DNA of 64,000 nt from Notoacmeibacter sp. MSK16QG-6 (GCF_024158145.1 NZ_JAMYXM010000001.1:744001-808000), one strand, 5' to 3'. Shown: positions 38,838-48,445, counted from the first letter of the stretch. Translations and numbers: made by a program. The notes: generated by a model not told the origin, from the sequence alone.

Positions 38838-40199
38838 TCAGTGGTCGCTATCGCCATGGCTTCTGCGAATGCGCCAAACGATAGCGGCGACGACCAGAAC
38901 GACGACCGGCACGGAGAACGCTGTCACATAGGCGGGATCGACGGATGCTCCAAGCGGGTCCAGTCCCTTGGCCAGATAGCCGATCAAGCCAACGACATAA
39001 TATGAGATGGCGGCGATGGAGAGCCCTTCGACAGTCTGCTGCAGGCGAAGCTGCGCTGCCGTCCGCCTGTTCATCGATGTCAGAAGACCGGCATTCTGTC
39101 GTTGAAGATCGATATCCACCCACGAGCGTATCAAGGCCGAGGCGCGATTGAGTTTGCGGCTCATATTGCTCTGCCGCTCCTCCACCGAACGGACGGTACG
39201 CATGGCCGGAGCCAGCCGACGCTCAAGAAAGGCCGTCCAGCTTTCCGAACCGGAAACGGGTACCTCGCCTAGAGACTTCAATCGTTCCTCGACAATACCG
39301 TTATAGGCCCGCGCGGCGCCGAACCGGTAAACGCTGGAGGTTGCATCAGCCTCCAGATCGGCGGCCAAATCCGTCACAGTCGCCAGGAGCTGCTCCGCAT
39401 CGCGCGGCCCGCCAGCGCGCATATGATCGGCTATGTCGGCCAGGTCGCTTTCTACTTCCGCAATACGTGGCGACAATTGCTGTGCGAGCGGCAATGCCAG
39501 CATGGCGAGCGTTCGATAGAACTCGATCTCGATCAGGCGCTGGGCCAGGACGCCCGCGCGCGATGGCGACAGACCATCGTGTAAAACGAGAATATGGGTG
39601 TAACCCTCGGCATCCTGACGAAAATCGGTGATGGCGCTGGCCTTCCCTTTCTCCACCAGCGAATGGCAAAGCGTGTTGGGATCGAATGGCTCGATCAGCT
39701 TTTCGTTCTTCGCGTTGCGCAAATGGATTTCGAGGTGAACGGCGGAGATCACGGTGCCTGGCGCGGAAAACGATCGGCCGAACGGACTCTCGCCCAGCGG
39801 CGTACCGGTATTCGGACGAAGAGGCGCGTGCCAAAGATAGGTGGCAAATTCGGCATGGCGTTCCCAACGCAATTCACCGTGCGGCAAATCGATTGCATAG
39901 TGTCGGACGCTTCGGTCCGGCACTGAAGCGCCAAGCGCGCGGCATTGAGACGCGAGCGCAGACCAGGCAATGCCTTTGCCGCCATCGGCCATGAATGCGA
40001 TCGCCTTGATGATGGATGGCGTTTCGACAACCGGATTGGGACGCGAATGGACCTCGCCGATTGCCTCATGGCGCAGATGATAGGCCGGGAAACCTGCAAC
40101 CGTGGCGCCGCTTTCCATAGCCTGCTGCGCCTGATCGCTATCGGCAGAAGACGCTTCCCTGCTTTCTTTGTCGTTCATCCCGACGCGCTGGCCTTCCAT
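38838..40199 (-). CDS. DUF3422 family membrane protein
   Basis: A 453-residue protein of the DUF3422 family, common in Alphaproteobacteria and of unknown function. The N-terminal soluble part has HLRHEAIGEVHSRPNP and AIDLPHGELRWERHAEFATY, followed by a central helical region. The C-terminus has two hydrophobic segments (about 390-412 and 423-444) that probably anchor it in the membrane. ATG 40199 gives MEGQRVG ahead of a second ATG at 40178; either could be used. Its stop abuts the lysR stop, and it separates the glcDEF and lutABC modules, so a link to hydroxyacid oxidation is possible. Confidence 0.82.
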   Translation of the reverse strand: MEGQRVGMNDKESREASSADSDQAQQAMESGATVAGFPAYHLRHEAIGEVHSRPNPVVETPSIIKAIAFMADGGKGIAWSALASQCRALGASVPDRSVRHYAIDLPHGELRWERHAEFATYLWHAPLRPNTGTPLGESPFGRSFSAPGTVISAVHLEIHLRNAKNEKLIEPFDPNTLCHSLVEKGKASAITDFRQDAEGYTHILVLHDGLSPSRAGVLAQRLIEIEFYRTLAMLALPLAQQLSPRIAEVESDLADIADHMRAGGPRDAEQLLATVTDLAADLEADATSSVYRFGAARAYNGIVEERLKSLGEVPVSGSESWTAFLERRLAPAMRTVRSVEERQSNMSRKLNRASALIRSWVDIDLQRQNAGLLTSMNRRTAAQLRLQQTVEGLSIAAISYYVVGLIGYLAKGLDPLGASVDPAYVTAFSVPVVVLVVAAIVWRIRRSHGDSDH

Positions 40200-40277
40200 G
40201 GCGGCTTTCTCATTTCGTGATCAGGTGGCGCCTGTTATACCAAAATACCGAAAAGATACATAAAGCGAGGCGTCCGA

Positions 40278-41087
40278 GTGGAGGATTCAACATCAAAAGA
40301 CGGCGGCAGACCGGCACGCCCTACAGTCGGGTTGTTCGTTACCTGCCTCGTCGATCTGTTTCGTCCGTCGGTAGGCTTCGCTACCATCGAACTGCTCGAA
40401 AAAGCTGGCTGCGATGTCGCGGTGCCAGTGACGCAGACCTGTTGCGGACAGCCGGCTTATAATTCCGGGCATCGAAAAGAGACGGCAGCCATTGCAAGGC
40501 AGGTGATTGCAGCCTTCGAGGGATTCGATCATGTCGTCGCACCCTCCGGTTCCTGCGCAGCGATGATCAGCCATCACTATCCGGCTCTACTGGCCGACGA
40601 TCCTAGCTGGGTGCAGAGAGCCCAAAAGCTGGCTGCGAAAACGCATGAGCTGACAAGCTTTCTGACCGATATCGTCTCGCTGAAAACGGTCGATGCGGCG
40701 ATGCCATCCAATACCACTGTCACGTACCACGACAGCTGTTCGGGCCTTCGTGAACTCGGCATCAAGGCCCAGCCGCGCGCCTTGCTGTCGCAGGTCGAAA
40801 ATCTGGAGTTGAGGGAGATGGAGGATTCAGAAGTCTGCTGCGGCTTCGGCGGCACCTTCTGCGCAAAATATCCGGCAATTTCAGAAGTGATCGTCTCGGC
40901 CAAGACAAAGACCATCGCCGCTACAGATGCCGATCTACTCCTTGCTGGCGATATGGGCTGCCTCATGAACATGGCAGGCCGTCTGCGGCGCGAGGGCCGC
41001 TCGACCGAAGTGCGCCATGTCGCCGAAATCCTCGCCGGGATGACCGATGCGCCGCCCATTGCCGGCACAGAGGAGGAGCGGTCGTGA
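40278..41087 (+). CDS. lutA: lactate utilisation protein LutA (YkgE), Fe-S oxidoreductase
   Basis: The 269-residue protein has the two cysteine-rich CCG domains of LutA: TQTCCGQPAYNSGH near residues 53-66 and EVCCGFGGTFC near 186-196. With LutB and LutC it forms an iron-sulfur L-lactate oxidation complex, known from Bacillus and many proteobacteria. The start is GTG 40278, preceded by GAGG. Its TGA overlaps the start of lutB by 4 bp. No lactate permease is adjacent. Confidence 0.92.
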   Translation: MEDSTSKDGGRPARPTVGLFVTCLVDLFRPSVGFATIELLEKAGCDVAVPVTQTCCGQPAYNSGHRKETAAIARQVIAAFEGFDHVVAPSGSCAAMISHHYPALLADDPSWVQRAQKLAAKTHELTSFLTDIVSLKTVDAAMPSNTTVTYHDSCSGLRELGIKAQPRALLSQVENLELREMEDSEVCCGFGGTFCAKYPAISEVIVSAKTKTIAATDADLLLAGDMGCLMNMAGRLRREGRSTEVRHVAEILAGMTDAPPIAGTEEERS

Positions 41088-42511
41088 AGGTTCATTCAGC
41101 CGACTTTATCGAACGCAGCGCCGAAGCCATCGGCGATGCACAATTGCAGCGGGCGCTCGGAAATGTGCGCGCCGGTTTTATCGGCAAGCGCGCCAAGGCG
41201 GCCGCCGCGCTGCCTGAGTTCGAGGCCATTCGGGACGCAGCCGTGGACATCAAGAACCATGTTCTCGGCCATCTCGATGTCTATCTGGAGCGTTTTGAGA
41301 CAAATGTGAAAGCCGCTGGCGGTCATGTTCACTGGGCACGCGACGACGATGAGGCGCGGTCGATCATTCTGGACATTTGCCGAAAGGCCGATGCGAAAAC
41401 GGTCACCAAGGGAAAGTCAATGCTGACCGAGGAGATCGAGCTCAACGCCCATCTCCAGGAGCATGGTATCGAGGCGGTCGAAACCGACCTCGGCGAATAC
41501 ATCATCCAATTGAGGGGTGAGACGCCCAGCCACATCATCGCGCCGGCCGTCCACCTTAACCGGGACCAGGTGGAGGCCGATTTCCGCCGTGTCCACTCCC
41601 ATCTGGACCGGACACGCGTCCTCGACAGCCCGGAAAGTCTGCTTGGAGAAGCACGTGAAGTTCTGCGCCAGCGCTATTTCGAGGCCGATGTCGGCATAAC
41701 GGGCGCCAACTTCCTGGTCGCCGAAACAGGCAGTTCGGTGATCGTCACCAATGAGGGAAATGGCGACCTGACGCAGACGCTTCCTCGCGTTCACATCGCG
41801 CTGGCCTCCATCGAAAAGATCGTGCCGACAATGGAAGACCTTTCCACGATCCTACGCCTTCTGGCCCGCTCGGCCACCGGTCAGGAAATGAGTGTCTATA
41901 CCACTATTTCGACGGGACCGCGCCGCGATGGCGATCAGGATGGGCCGGAAGAATATCATGTCGTGCTGCTCGACAATGGCCGCTCGGCGTTGCTCGGCAC
42001 GGAGTTTCAAGAGGTTCTGCGCTGCATTCGATGCGGCGCCTGCATGAACCATTGCCCCGTCTTTCACGCTGTCGGCGGCCATGCTTATGGCGCTGTTTAT
42101 CCTGGTCCCATCGGTGCGGTCATCACTCCCGCTCTGGCGGGGATCGATAAGGCGGGGCATTTGCCGAATGCCTCGACCTTCTGTGGCCGGTGCGAATCTG
42201 TCTGCCCGATGCGCATTCCCTTGCCAAAGCTGATGCGCCAATGGCGCGAGAAGGAATACGAGCAGGGTTATCAGCCCGGCGGAATGCGGCGCGGAATGAG
42301 CCTTTGGGCCTTCGCCGCGCGTCATCCCCGCCTCTACCGGATCGGCGCCTCCATCGCCGCACCGCTATTGTCGCGCCTGGGAGGAACGCGGCACCGTATT
42401 TCGCGCCTGCCTTTCGCATCGGGCTGGACCGACGCGCGAGATCTGCCTGCCCCCGAGGGAGAGACCTTCATGCAGGCCTATGCCAAATCGAAAACGAGGA
42501 ACGCGGCATGA
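41084..42511 (+). CDS. lutB: lactate utilisation protein LutB (YkgF), Fe-S protein
   Basis: The 475-residue protein has a LUD-like N-terminal half and ferredoxin-type clusters CIRCGACMNHCPVF (about residues 313-326) and CGRCESVCPMRIPLPKL (about 367-383), as in LutB. Segments such as VTKGKSMLTEEIELNAHL and NFLVAETGSSVIVTNEGNG are diagnostic. It starts at GTG 41084, overlapping lutA, and its stop overlaps lutC, so the three are translated as one coupled unit. Confidence 0.93.
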   Translation: MKVHSADFIERSAEAIGDAQLQRALGNVRAGFIGKRAKAAAALPEFEAIRDAAVDIKNHVLGHLDVYLERFETNVKAAGGHVHWARDDDEARSIILDICRKADAKTVTKGKSMLTEEIELNAHLQEHGIEAVETDLGEYIIQLRGETPSHIIAPAVHLNRDQVEADFRRVHSHLDRTRVLDSPESLLGEAREVLRQRYFEADVGITGANFLVAETGSSVIVTNEGNGDLTQTLPRVHIALASIEKIVPTMEDLSTILRLLARSATGQEMSVYTTISTGPRRDGDQDGPEEYHVVLLDNGRSALLGTEFQEVLRCIRCGACMNHCPVFHAVGGHAYGAVYPGPIGAVITPALAGIDKAGHLPNASTFCGRCESVCPMRIPLPKLMRQWREKEYEQGYQPGGMRRGMSLWAFAARHPRLYRIGASIAAPLLSRLGGTRHRISRLPFASGWTDARDLPAPEGETFMQAYAKSKTRNAA

Positions 42512-43194
42512 GCAGCGCGCGCAAAACGATTCTCGAACGGATCGGAAAAGCAATGGACGAAGGTCTCGTCCCAACCCTCTCAGAGCGACAACAGGGAGCA
42601 AACGCCCGCCTTTCGGAAAAAAAGCCAGCGCTCGTGCCGGCCAGCGCAAATGTATTTGGCGAAGAGGCCATCGCACTCTTTTCGGCCAAGGCAGAGGCGG
42701 TGAACGCTACGGTGGTGCGGATCAGCTCTTCAGCCGAAATTGCCAGCGCCGTGACCGACTATCTGGCGACAAAAAACCTGCCGGCGAAAATTCGACGTGG
42801 CGCCGATCCTCTTCTTGACCAGGCAGGATGGGAAAGTGAACCCCTGCTGGACGTTTCAATCGGTCCATCGGACGGGTCCGACATTGCGGGACTATCGGTG
42901 GCGGCAAGCGCCGTCGCGGAAACCGGAACGCTGACGCTCTGCTCCGGACCCGAAAATCCCACGACGCTGAATTTCCTGCCGGATTACCACCTGATCGTTC
43001 TACCAGTCGACCGATTACACGGATCGCTTGAGAAATCGCTCCGGCGGTTGGTGGATGAAGCGACAGTGGAAGACAGAGCCCTGCCCCGCGTCGTCAATCT
43101 TGTAACCGGGCCATCGCGGTCAGGCGATGTGGAGCAGCAGATCGTGCTCGGCGCGCATGGACCGCGCGCCCTTCACATCATTCTGCTTGGGTAG
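42508..43194 (+). CDS. lutC: lactate utilisation protein LutC (YkgG), LUD domain
   Basis: From ATG 42508, overlapping the lutB stop as ATGA, the product is 228 residues. It carries the LUD fold of LutC with AETGTLTLCSGPENPTT near residue 142 and VTGPSRSGDVEQQIVLGAHGP near the C-terminus. A longer open frame from 42190 overlaps lutB and is not real. LutC is needed with LutA and LutB for lactate oxidation; which cofactor it holds is not clear from sequence. Confidence 0.92.
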   Translation: MSSARKTILERIGKAMDEGLVPTLSERQQGANARLSEKKPALVPASANVFGEEAIALFSAKAEAVNATVVRISSSAEIASAVTDYLATKNLPAKIRRGADPLLDQAGWESEPLLDVSIGPSDGSDIAGLSVAASAVAETGTLTLCSGPENPTTLNFLPDYHLIVLPVDRLHGSLEKSLRRLVDEATVEDRALPRVVNLVTGPSRSGDVEQQIVLGAHGPRALHIILLG

Positions 43195-43222
43195 GATCGG
43201 TTCGGTTCGTGGCCCCAAAAAG

Positions 43223-43249
43223 AAACACCCCCGCATGATGCGGGGTGTC
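43223..43249 (-). terminator. intrinsic terminator of the 46-aa stress protein gene (may also end lutABC)
   Basis: The inverted repeat ACACCCC(C)GCAT-G-ATGCGGGGTGT forms an 11-bp stem with one bulged C. On the minus strand it is followed by TTTCTTTTT, 31 bp after the small gene stop. On the plus strand the T-tract is poor. Confidence 0.85.
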
Positions 43250-43279
43250 TCAAAAATCGCTTTGATTAAATTCGACTGC

Positions 43280-43420
43280 TCAGTCGATAGCTGCTACCAC
43301 GCCATAGCCAATGGTATGGCTGTTGCTGGCTTCAGCTTCGGTGGCGTTCATGCCAACATACCAGATACCGGCGGCAGTCAGCGTAAAAACGGAAAAGAGG
43401 GCTGCTTTCACGGCGTTCAT
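43280..43420 (-). CDS. small membrane or exported protein (46 aa), general-stress regulated
   Basis: This gene encodes 46 residues. The sequence begins MNAVKAALFSVFTLTAAG, an N-terminal hydrophobic helix (about residues 5-22), then IWYVGMNATEAEA and a C-terminal HTIGYGVVAAID. It could be a single-pass membrane peptide or be cleaved after AEA. I do not recognise a family. Support for a real gene comes from its own promoter and terminator: a perfect EcfG promoter ends 86 bp upstream of the start codon, and an intrinsic terminator lies 31 bp after the stop. The ribosome-binding site is weak (GAGACC, 10 bases before ATG). It is convergent with lutABC. Confidence 0.65.
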   Translation of the reverse strand: MNAVKAALFSVFTLTAAGIWYVGMNATEAEASNSHTIGYGVVAAID

Positions 43421-43505
43421 CTCGAATGGTCTCGCAATCTCAAGTTATAGATCAATTTGCTTTCCGAAACGTTCCCGCCGGCTGGGCCGCTTCATTCGAG
43501 GGGCT

Positions 43506-43530
43506 AACGGAGTGTGACGAATGTGGTTCC
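43506..43530 (-). promoter_or_regulatory. EcfG (general stress) promoter of the 46-aa protein gene
   Basis: On the minus strand GGAAC (43530-43526), 16 bases, CGTT (43509-43506) matches the alphaproteobacterial EcfG consensus exactly, and GGAAC is followed by C as in the best sites. Transcription would start near 43498, leaving a leader of roughly 75 bases. No other gene lies downstream on this strand before the terminator. Confidence 0.8.
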
Positions 43531-43721
43531 CTAAAAGAACACAATTCTGCTCACTTTACCGTTACCCGGAGGAGGCGCGCTCGATCAGTAACGCGCGGCT
43601 TATGATCTGAAACCGCAGCTGGCGAAAGACAGAAAATCGCTGCTGTGAGAGCAAGTTGGGGAAACGTGTCGCCGCAGCAACAGCGCCGGCATTTTAACCA
43701 TCCGTAAACCATAGAGAGACA

Positions 43722-44492
43722 ATGCGCGCCGATTACCGCCTGCCCCGCCTTTTCGTTTCCGAGGATCTTCGGTCCGCGGCACCCATCGCACTGACGAAAG
43801 AGCAGAGCAACTATCTCCTCAACGTCCTGCGTATGGCCGAGGGCGGGATGCTTCTTCTTTTCAATGGAAGAGACGGGGAGTGGCGGGCCCGTTTAGAGCG
43901 TCAGGGCAAGAAGAGCGCCATCCTGGTGCCAGAGCAGCAAACCCGCGCACAGCCCGCAGCCCACGACCTCCATTATCTTTTTGCGCCCCTCAAAGTAGGG
44001 CGCATGGACTATATGGTGCAAAAAGCGATCGAGATGGGCGCCGGTGTGTTACAGCCGGTTCAGACCCAGCATACCCAAATGCCCAAGATCAATGCCGGGC
44101 GGTTAGAAGCGAATATGCGCGAAGCTGCCGAGCAGTGCGGCATTCTCACGCTCGCCGAACTTCAACCCATGCAAAGGATCGGGTCACTGTTGGAGAATTG
44201 GGACGAGTCACGGCAGATAATCTACTGCGATGAGGATGCCGAGGGCGACGATCCGCTGCCGATCCTGTCCGCCCTGCCGAGAGGGCCGCTCGCGGTTCTT
44301 GTCGGACCGGAAGGCGGCTTTTCAGAAGATGAACGTCGAATGTTGCGCGCCCTTCCCTTTGTGACCGCCATTCCGCTCGGCCCTCGTATCCTTCGCGCCG
44401 ACACGGCAGCGGTCGCCGCGCTGACGCTCGTTCAGGCCGTATGTGGCGACTGGCGATGCGATGTCCACGAAGATGATCGGGCAGGCGATTGA
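43722..44492 (+). CDS. rsmE: 16S rRNA (uracil(1498)-N(3))-methyltransferase RsmE
   Basis: RsmE methylates N3 of U1498 in 16S rRNA using SAM. The 256-residue protein opens with MRADYRLPRLFV, has LNVLRMAEGGMLLLFNGRDGEW in the PUA-like N-terminal domain, and the SPOUT knot region VGPEGGFSEDE (about residues 194-204) and PLGPRILRADTAAVAALTLVQ near the C-terminus. ATG 43722 fits the family start. It is followed after 72 bp by gshA. Confidence 0.95.
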   Translation: MRADYRLPRLFVSEDLRSAAPIALTKEQSNYLLNVLRMAEGGMLLLFNGRDGEWRARLERQGKKSAILVPEQQTRAQPAAHDLHYLFAPLKVGRMDYMVQKAIEMGAGVLQPVQTQHTQMPKINAGRLEANMREAAEQCGILTLAELQPMQRIGSLLENWDESRQIIYCDEDAEGDDPLPILSALPRGPLAVLVGPEGGFSEDERRMLRALPFVTAIPLGPRILRADTAAVAALTLVQAVCGDWRCDVHEDDRAGD

Positions 44493-44564
44493 TCTTCCAT
44501 GCCGTGTCCGCCATCTATGCGAAGATCGATGGCGTGCCTACGCGCCGAATAAGACGGATTGGCC

Positions 44565-45938
44565 ATGGCACGCGATACCAGTAACAAGACGCCCATCGAA
44601 GGTTTCGACGACCTGGTCGCCTATCTGGCTGCCGGATGCCGCCCGCGCGAAGACTGGAAGATCGGCACGGAGCACGAGAAATTCGTCTTCTACACGGATG
44701 GCAACGGTCCGGTTCCGTACGAAGGACCGTCAGGCATTCGGGTTCTTCTGGAAGGCATGCAGGAAAAGCTCGGCTGGGAGCCGATTGTCGACGGCAACAA
44801 GCTGATCGGGCTCGCCTCCCCCATCGGCCAGGGAGCGATCAGCCTGGAACCGGGCGGACAGTTCGAACTGTCGGGCGCGCCGCTTGAGACGATCCACCAG
44901 ACCTGCCGGGAATCGAACGTCCATCTGTCGCAGCTACGGCAGATTGCGGAGCCGCTCGGCATACGGTTTCTAGGGATGGGGGCCAGCCCAAAATGGTCGC
45001 TCGAACAGACGCCCCTCATGCCGAAATCGCGCTACGAGATCATGTCGGCCTACATGCCCGACGTGGGGTCTCAGGGCCGAGACATGATGCGGCGGACCTG
45101 CACGATCCAGACAAATCTCGATTTCTCGTCCGAGTCGGATATGCGCCGTAAAATGCAGGTCGGCATGAAGCTGCAGCCACTGGCGACAGCGCTTTTCGCT
45201 TCTTCGCCTTTCACGGACGGCGCGCCGAACGGCCTATTGTCCTGGCGAGGCGACATTTGGCGCGATGTCGACAATAATCGTGCGGGCATCCTGCCCTTCA
45301 CCTTCGCCGATGACTTCGGCTTTGCCGACTATGCCGAGTGGGCGCTCGATGTACCGATGTACTTCGTCTTGCGCGATGGACGCTATCACCGCGCAACCCA
45401 CGTCACATTCCGCCAGTTCATGAATGGGGCGCTGAAGCAGGACATTCCCGATCCAGAACCGACGCTGGGCGACTGGATCAACCATCTTTCGACGCTTTTC
45501 CCCGATGTGAGGCTGAAACAGTTTCTCGAAATGCGCGGCGCAGATGGCGGTCCATGGCGGCGAATCTGCGCACTGCCGGCCTTCTGGGTGGGTCTTCTCT
45601 ATGACGAAGAAGCGCTGGACGAAACCGCCGAATGGACAGCCGACTGGTCTGTCGATGAGGTACAGTCCATGCGCGATACGGTCCCGGAAAAGGCCATGGC
45701 CACACCGTTTCGCGACAAGACGGTCCGCGATCTCGGCTACCGCGCGCTGGCGATAGCACGGGCCGGATTGCAGCGCCGCGGCAAGTGCAACCCGGATGGA
45801 TTCGACGAAGCCCACTTCCTCGCCCCGCTAGAGGAGATCGTTGCCCGAGGCACGACGGAAGCGGAAGAAATGCTTCGCGCCTATCATCTGCGCTGGGGTC
45901 GATCCATCGAGCCTCTTTTCGAAGCATACGCCTATTAG
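44565..45938 (+). CDS. gshA: glutamate--cysteine ligase (plant/alphaproteobacterial type)
   Basis: This enzyme joins Glu and Cys, the first step of glutathione synthesis. From ATG 44565 the product is 457 residues, of the GCS2/plant-type class common in Alphaproteobacteria, unlike the E. coli form. Characteristic segments are WKIGTEHEKFVFY near residue 31, ISLEPGGQFELSGAP (about 93-107), CTIQTNLDF near 182 and FRQFMNGAL. A TTG at 44559 would add two residues. gshB is not in the window. Confidence 0.93.
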   Translation: MARDTSNKTPIEGFDDLVAYLAAGCRPREDWKIGTEHEKFVFYTDGNGPVPYEGPSGIRVLLEGMQEKLGWEPIVDGNKLIGLASPIGQGAISLEPGGQFELSGAPLETIHQTCRESNVHLSQLRQIAEPLGIRFLGMGASPKWSLEQTPLMPKSRYEIMSAYMPDVGSQGRDMMRRTCTIQTNLDFSSESDMRRKMQVGMKLQPLATALFASSPFTDGAPNGLLSWRGDIWRDVDNNRAGILPFTFADDFGFADYAEWALDVPMYFVLRDGRYHRATHVTFRQFMNGALKQDIPDPEPTLGDWINHLSTLFPDVRLKQFLEMRGADGGPWRRICALPAFWVGLLYDEEALDETAEWTADWSVDEVQSMRDTVPEKAMATPFRDKTVRDLGYRALAIARAGLQRRGKCNPDGFDEAHFLAPLEEIVARGTTEAEEMLRAYHLRWGRSIEPLFEAYAY

Positions 45939-46008
45939 CGCATGGGCTTTTGGTCGCAATCCGCCGGAAAAGCGCTATGGTGACAGCAACAGACCAATGA
46001 GGCGACCG

Positions 46009-46926
46009 ATGATCCCGATCTTTCCGATGCTGTCTTCCATGAACGATGGCGCGCTTCAGAAACAGCTTTCGGAGCAATTCGCCCTCAACCAGCAGCAGGC
46101 GGTGAACGTGCTGGCCGCGATGGCGCCCGCTTTCAGCGAAGCCTTGAGACGGCAGACGGCAACGCCCGCCGACACCACCGATTTCATGGCGGCCCTTAGC
46201 TCGGGCCGTCATGCGCCCTATGGCTTCGATGTGACAAAAGCGTTCGAGCCGAATGCGATCAATCAGGCGCAGAACATTCTCAATCAACTGTTCCGCTCCG
46301 CTGGTCTGATGCGCGCCATCACCGATCAGGTGGCCAATGAAACGGGCGTGCCGCGCGAAGATGTCCAGCGTATGCTGCCGGTCATCGCAAGCGCCGTGAT
46401 GGGCGGGATCACGCGGCAGATGACGGAATTCTTTGTCACCGCGAGCGAGGCCGCACCCCGTTACCCTGAGGCACAGCCGGCGCCAGCATCGAAACCGGCG
46501 AAACCCAAACAGCAGCAGCAGGACGTCGGGATGCTGGAGTCGATCTACGGCCCGGCGGGACGTGTCTGGGACGAAATGTGGGCGCCGTTCATCGCAAACG
46601 CACAGACAGCGAGCGGGTCGACACGCGGCATGGGCGGTTTCGGCGACATGATGGAGATGTTCTTCAGTCAGCCGCGATCGAACCCCGAAAAGAACCATAC
46701 GGCCGATGGCATCGGTATGGTCCCGCCTGGCATGCCCCTTGAGCCTGAACCCTCTCTGGTGGACGAAGCGGCCGATCCGGATTCGCCGGAGAGCGATGAA
46801 GCCGAGAATACGTCCGACACCCTGTTCGGCCCGATGTTCGCTGCTGGCGAAGCGGTCAGCCGCCATCAGATCGAGGCGATGGAAAAACTGTTCGATCAGT
46901 TTGGCGTCGGATCAAACAAAGACTAG
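46009..46926 (+). CDS. DUF937-like hypothetical protein
   Basis: From ATG 46009, which is preceded by GAGGCGACCG, the product is 305 residues. The region LFRSAGLMRAITDQVANETGVPREDVQRMLPVI (about 80-130) resembles the YidB/DUF937 fold, in which helical repeats precede a Met-Gly turn; the C-terminal 150 residues are acidic, Pro/Ala-rich and probably disordered. No export signal is visible. An in-frame ATG at 45997 is an alternative. It is upstream of xseA with 21 bp between and may share its transcript. The function is unknown. Confidence 0.65.
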   Translation: MIPIFPMLSSMNDGALQKQLSEQFALNQQQAVNVLAAMAPAFSEALRRQTATPADTTDFMAALSSGRHAPYGFDVTKAFEPNAINQAQNILNQLFRSAGLMRAITDQVANETGVPREDVQRMLPVIASAVMGGITRQMTEFFVTASEAAPRYPEAQPAPASKPAKPKQQQQDVGMLESIYGPAGRVWDEMWAPFIANAQTASGSTRGMGGFGDMMEMFFSQPRSNPEKNHTADGIGMVPPGMPLEPEPSLVDEAADPDSPESDEAENTSDTLFGPMFAAGEAVSRHQIEAMEKLFDQFGVGSNKD

Positions 46927-46947
46927 GGCTATTCGCGGGAGGCGATC

Positions 46948-48441
46948 TTGGCCGCCGCCAAATCCAATGCTGAAGAGTTCACCGTCAGCGATCTGTCTTC
47001 GGCGCTCAAACGCGTCGTGGAAGACCGGTTCGGCCATGTTCGTGTGCGTGGGGAGATCACCGGCTATCGAGGTCCCCACTCGTCGGGCCATGCCTATTTC
47101 GGCCTGAAGGACGAGCGCGCGCGGCTGGATGCGGTCGTCTGGCGGACAACCTTTCAGCAACTCGCATTCAAGCCCGAGGAAGGGCTTGAGGTTATCGCCA
47201 CCGGCAAGCTCACGACTTATCCGGGTTCGTCGAAATACCAGATCGTGATCGACCGGATCGAGCCGGCTGGCGAAGGGGCGTTGATGGCGCTTCTGGAAGC
47301 GCGGCGAAAGGCGCTCGCGGCCGAGGGCCTTTTCGAAGAAGGCCGAAAGAAAGCGCTGCCGTTCCTGCCCATGACGGTGGGCGTGGTGACATCACCGACT
47401 GGGGCTGTGATCCGCGACATCTGCCATCGCATCGCAGACCGCTTTCCCCTTCACGTGATCGTCTGGCCGGTTCGCGTTCAGGGCGAAACCAGTGGCGAGG
47501 AAGTCGCTCGCGCCATATCGGGGTTCGACGCCCTGCCGGCCGATGGGAACCTGCCCCGGCCCGACGTTCTGATCGTCGCGCGCGGCGGCGGATCGCTGGA
47601 AGACCTTTGGGGGTTCAACGACGAAGCGGTGGTGCGCGCCGTTTCAGCCTGCTCGATTCCTGTCATATCGGCCGTAGGTCATGAAACGGACTGGACGCTG
47701 ATCGATCATGTGGCAGACCGACGCGCGCCGACACCGACCGGGGCGGCGGAAATGGCTGTACCGGTGCGCGCAGAACTGGACGCGGCGATAGCCACGTTCA
47801 GTGCGCGGCTCGGAGCGGCCCATCGGCGACTGTTGGACCGGCGATTTCAGGAACTGCGAAGTCTGGCGCGCGCCTTGCCCTCGGTCGACGCGCTTCTTGC
47901 CATTCCGCGCAGACGTCATGACGAAGCCGCCGGGCGACTGTCGCGAGCGCTGTCATCCGGCGTTGAGCTTCGCCGTAATCGCCTGATCCACCTCACCGAC
48001 CGCCTCTCGCCACTGGTTTTGGATCGGCAGGTAAGAACCGAGCGGCAAAAGCTGACGACTGCCGGAGATCGTTTACGCCCCGCTATCGTGCGCATTCTGG
48101 AGCGCCGGCGTGAACGACTTTCGTCGACGGCTCGACTGATCGAGGTCTTATCTCATCACAAGGTTCTCGCACGCGGATACGCGGTGGTACGCGACAGTGA
48201 TCAAAACATCCTGACGCGCGCTGGCGATATCTTCCCCGGCATGGCCATTCATCTCGAAATGGATGGCGGCACAGTCGATGCGACGGCAGTGGGCCAGAGC
48301 GAAGGCGATATAGCCAGTTCGGAGAGAACATCGAGCGCTCTTCCCGGTGCTCCGACCAGCGAAAAGAAGAAGCCGAAATCCCCGAAAAGTAGAAAGCCGT
48401 CGGCGAGCAAGCCGGTGAAGCAAATCGACTTATTCGATTGA
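46948..48441 (+). CDS. xseA: exodeoxyribonuclease VII large subunit
   Basis: XseA is the catalytic subunit of exonuclease VII, which degrades single-stranded DNA in both directions. The 497-residue protein has an N-terminal OB-fold ([27 protein letters not shown]), then the catalytic region with FFRR-like [42 protein letters not shown] and [12 protein letters not shown], followed by a long helical, probably coiled-coil region and a basic tail. It starts at TTG 46948, preceded by GGAGGC. xseB is not adjacent. It is convergent with the yhaN-like gene, 4 bp apart. Confidence 0.95.
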   Translation: MAAAKSNAEEFTVSDLSSALKRVVEDRFGHVRVRGEITGYRGPHSSGHAYFGLKDERARLDAVVWRTTFQQLAFKPEEGLEVIATGKLTTYPGSSKYQIVIDRIEPAGEGALMALLEARRKALAAEGLFEEGRKKALPFLPMTVGVVTSPTGAVIRDICHRIADRFPLHVIVWPVRVQGETSGEEVARAISGFDALPADGNLPRPDVLIVARGGGSLEDLWGFNDEAVVRAVSACSIPVISAVGHETDWTLIDHVADRRAPTPTGAAEMAVPVRAELDAAIATFSARLGAAHRRLLDRRFQELRSLARALPSVDALLAIPRRRHDEAAGRLSRALSSGVELRRNRLIHLTDRLSPLVLDRQVRTERQKLTTAGDRLRPAIVRILERRRERLSSTARLIEVLSHHKVLARGYAVVRDSDQNILTRAGDIFPGMAIHLEMDGGTVDATAVGQSEGDIASSERTSSALPGAPTSEKKKPKSPKSRKPSASKPVKQIDLFD

Positions 48442-48445
48442 CAGC

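Noticed and set aside
40199-40277. Promoter search between DUF3422 and lutA
   Set aside because: The gap is A+T-rich in part, but no -35/-10 pair with good spacing could be supported.
43694-43708. CtrA-like site TTAA-N7-TAAA before rsmE
   Set aside because: One half-site is off consensus and similar matches are common by chance; a housekeeping methyltransferase is an unlikely target.
45478-46866. A 462-codon minus-strand open frame opposite gshA and the DUF937-like gene
   Set aside because: It is antisense to two supported genes, is full of Arg/His runs, and shows no domain.
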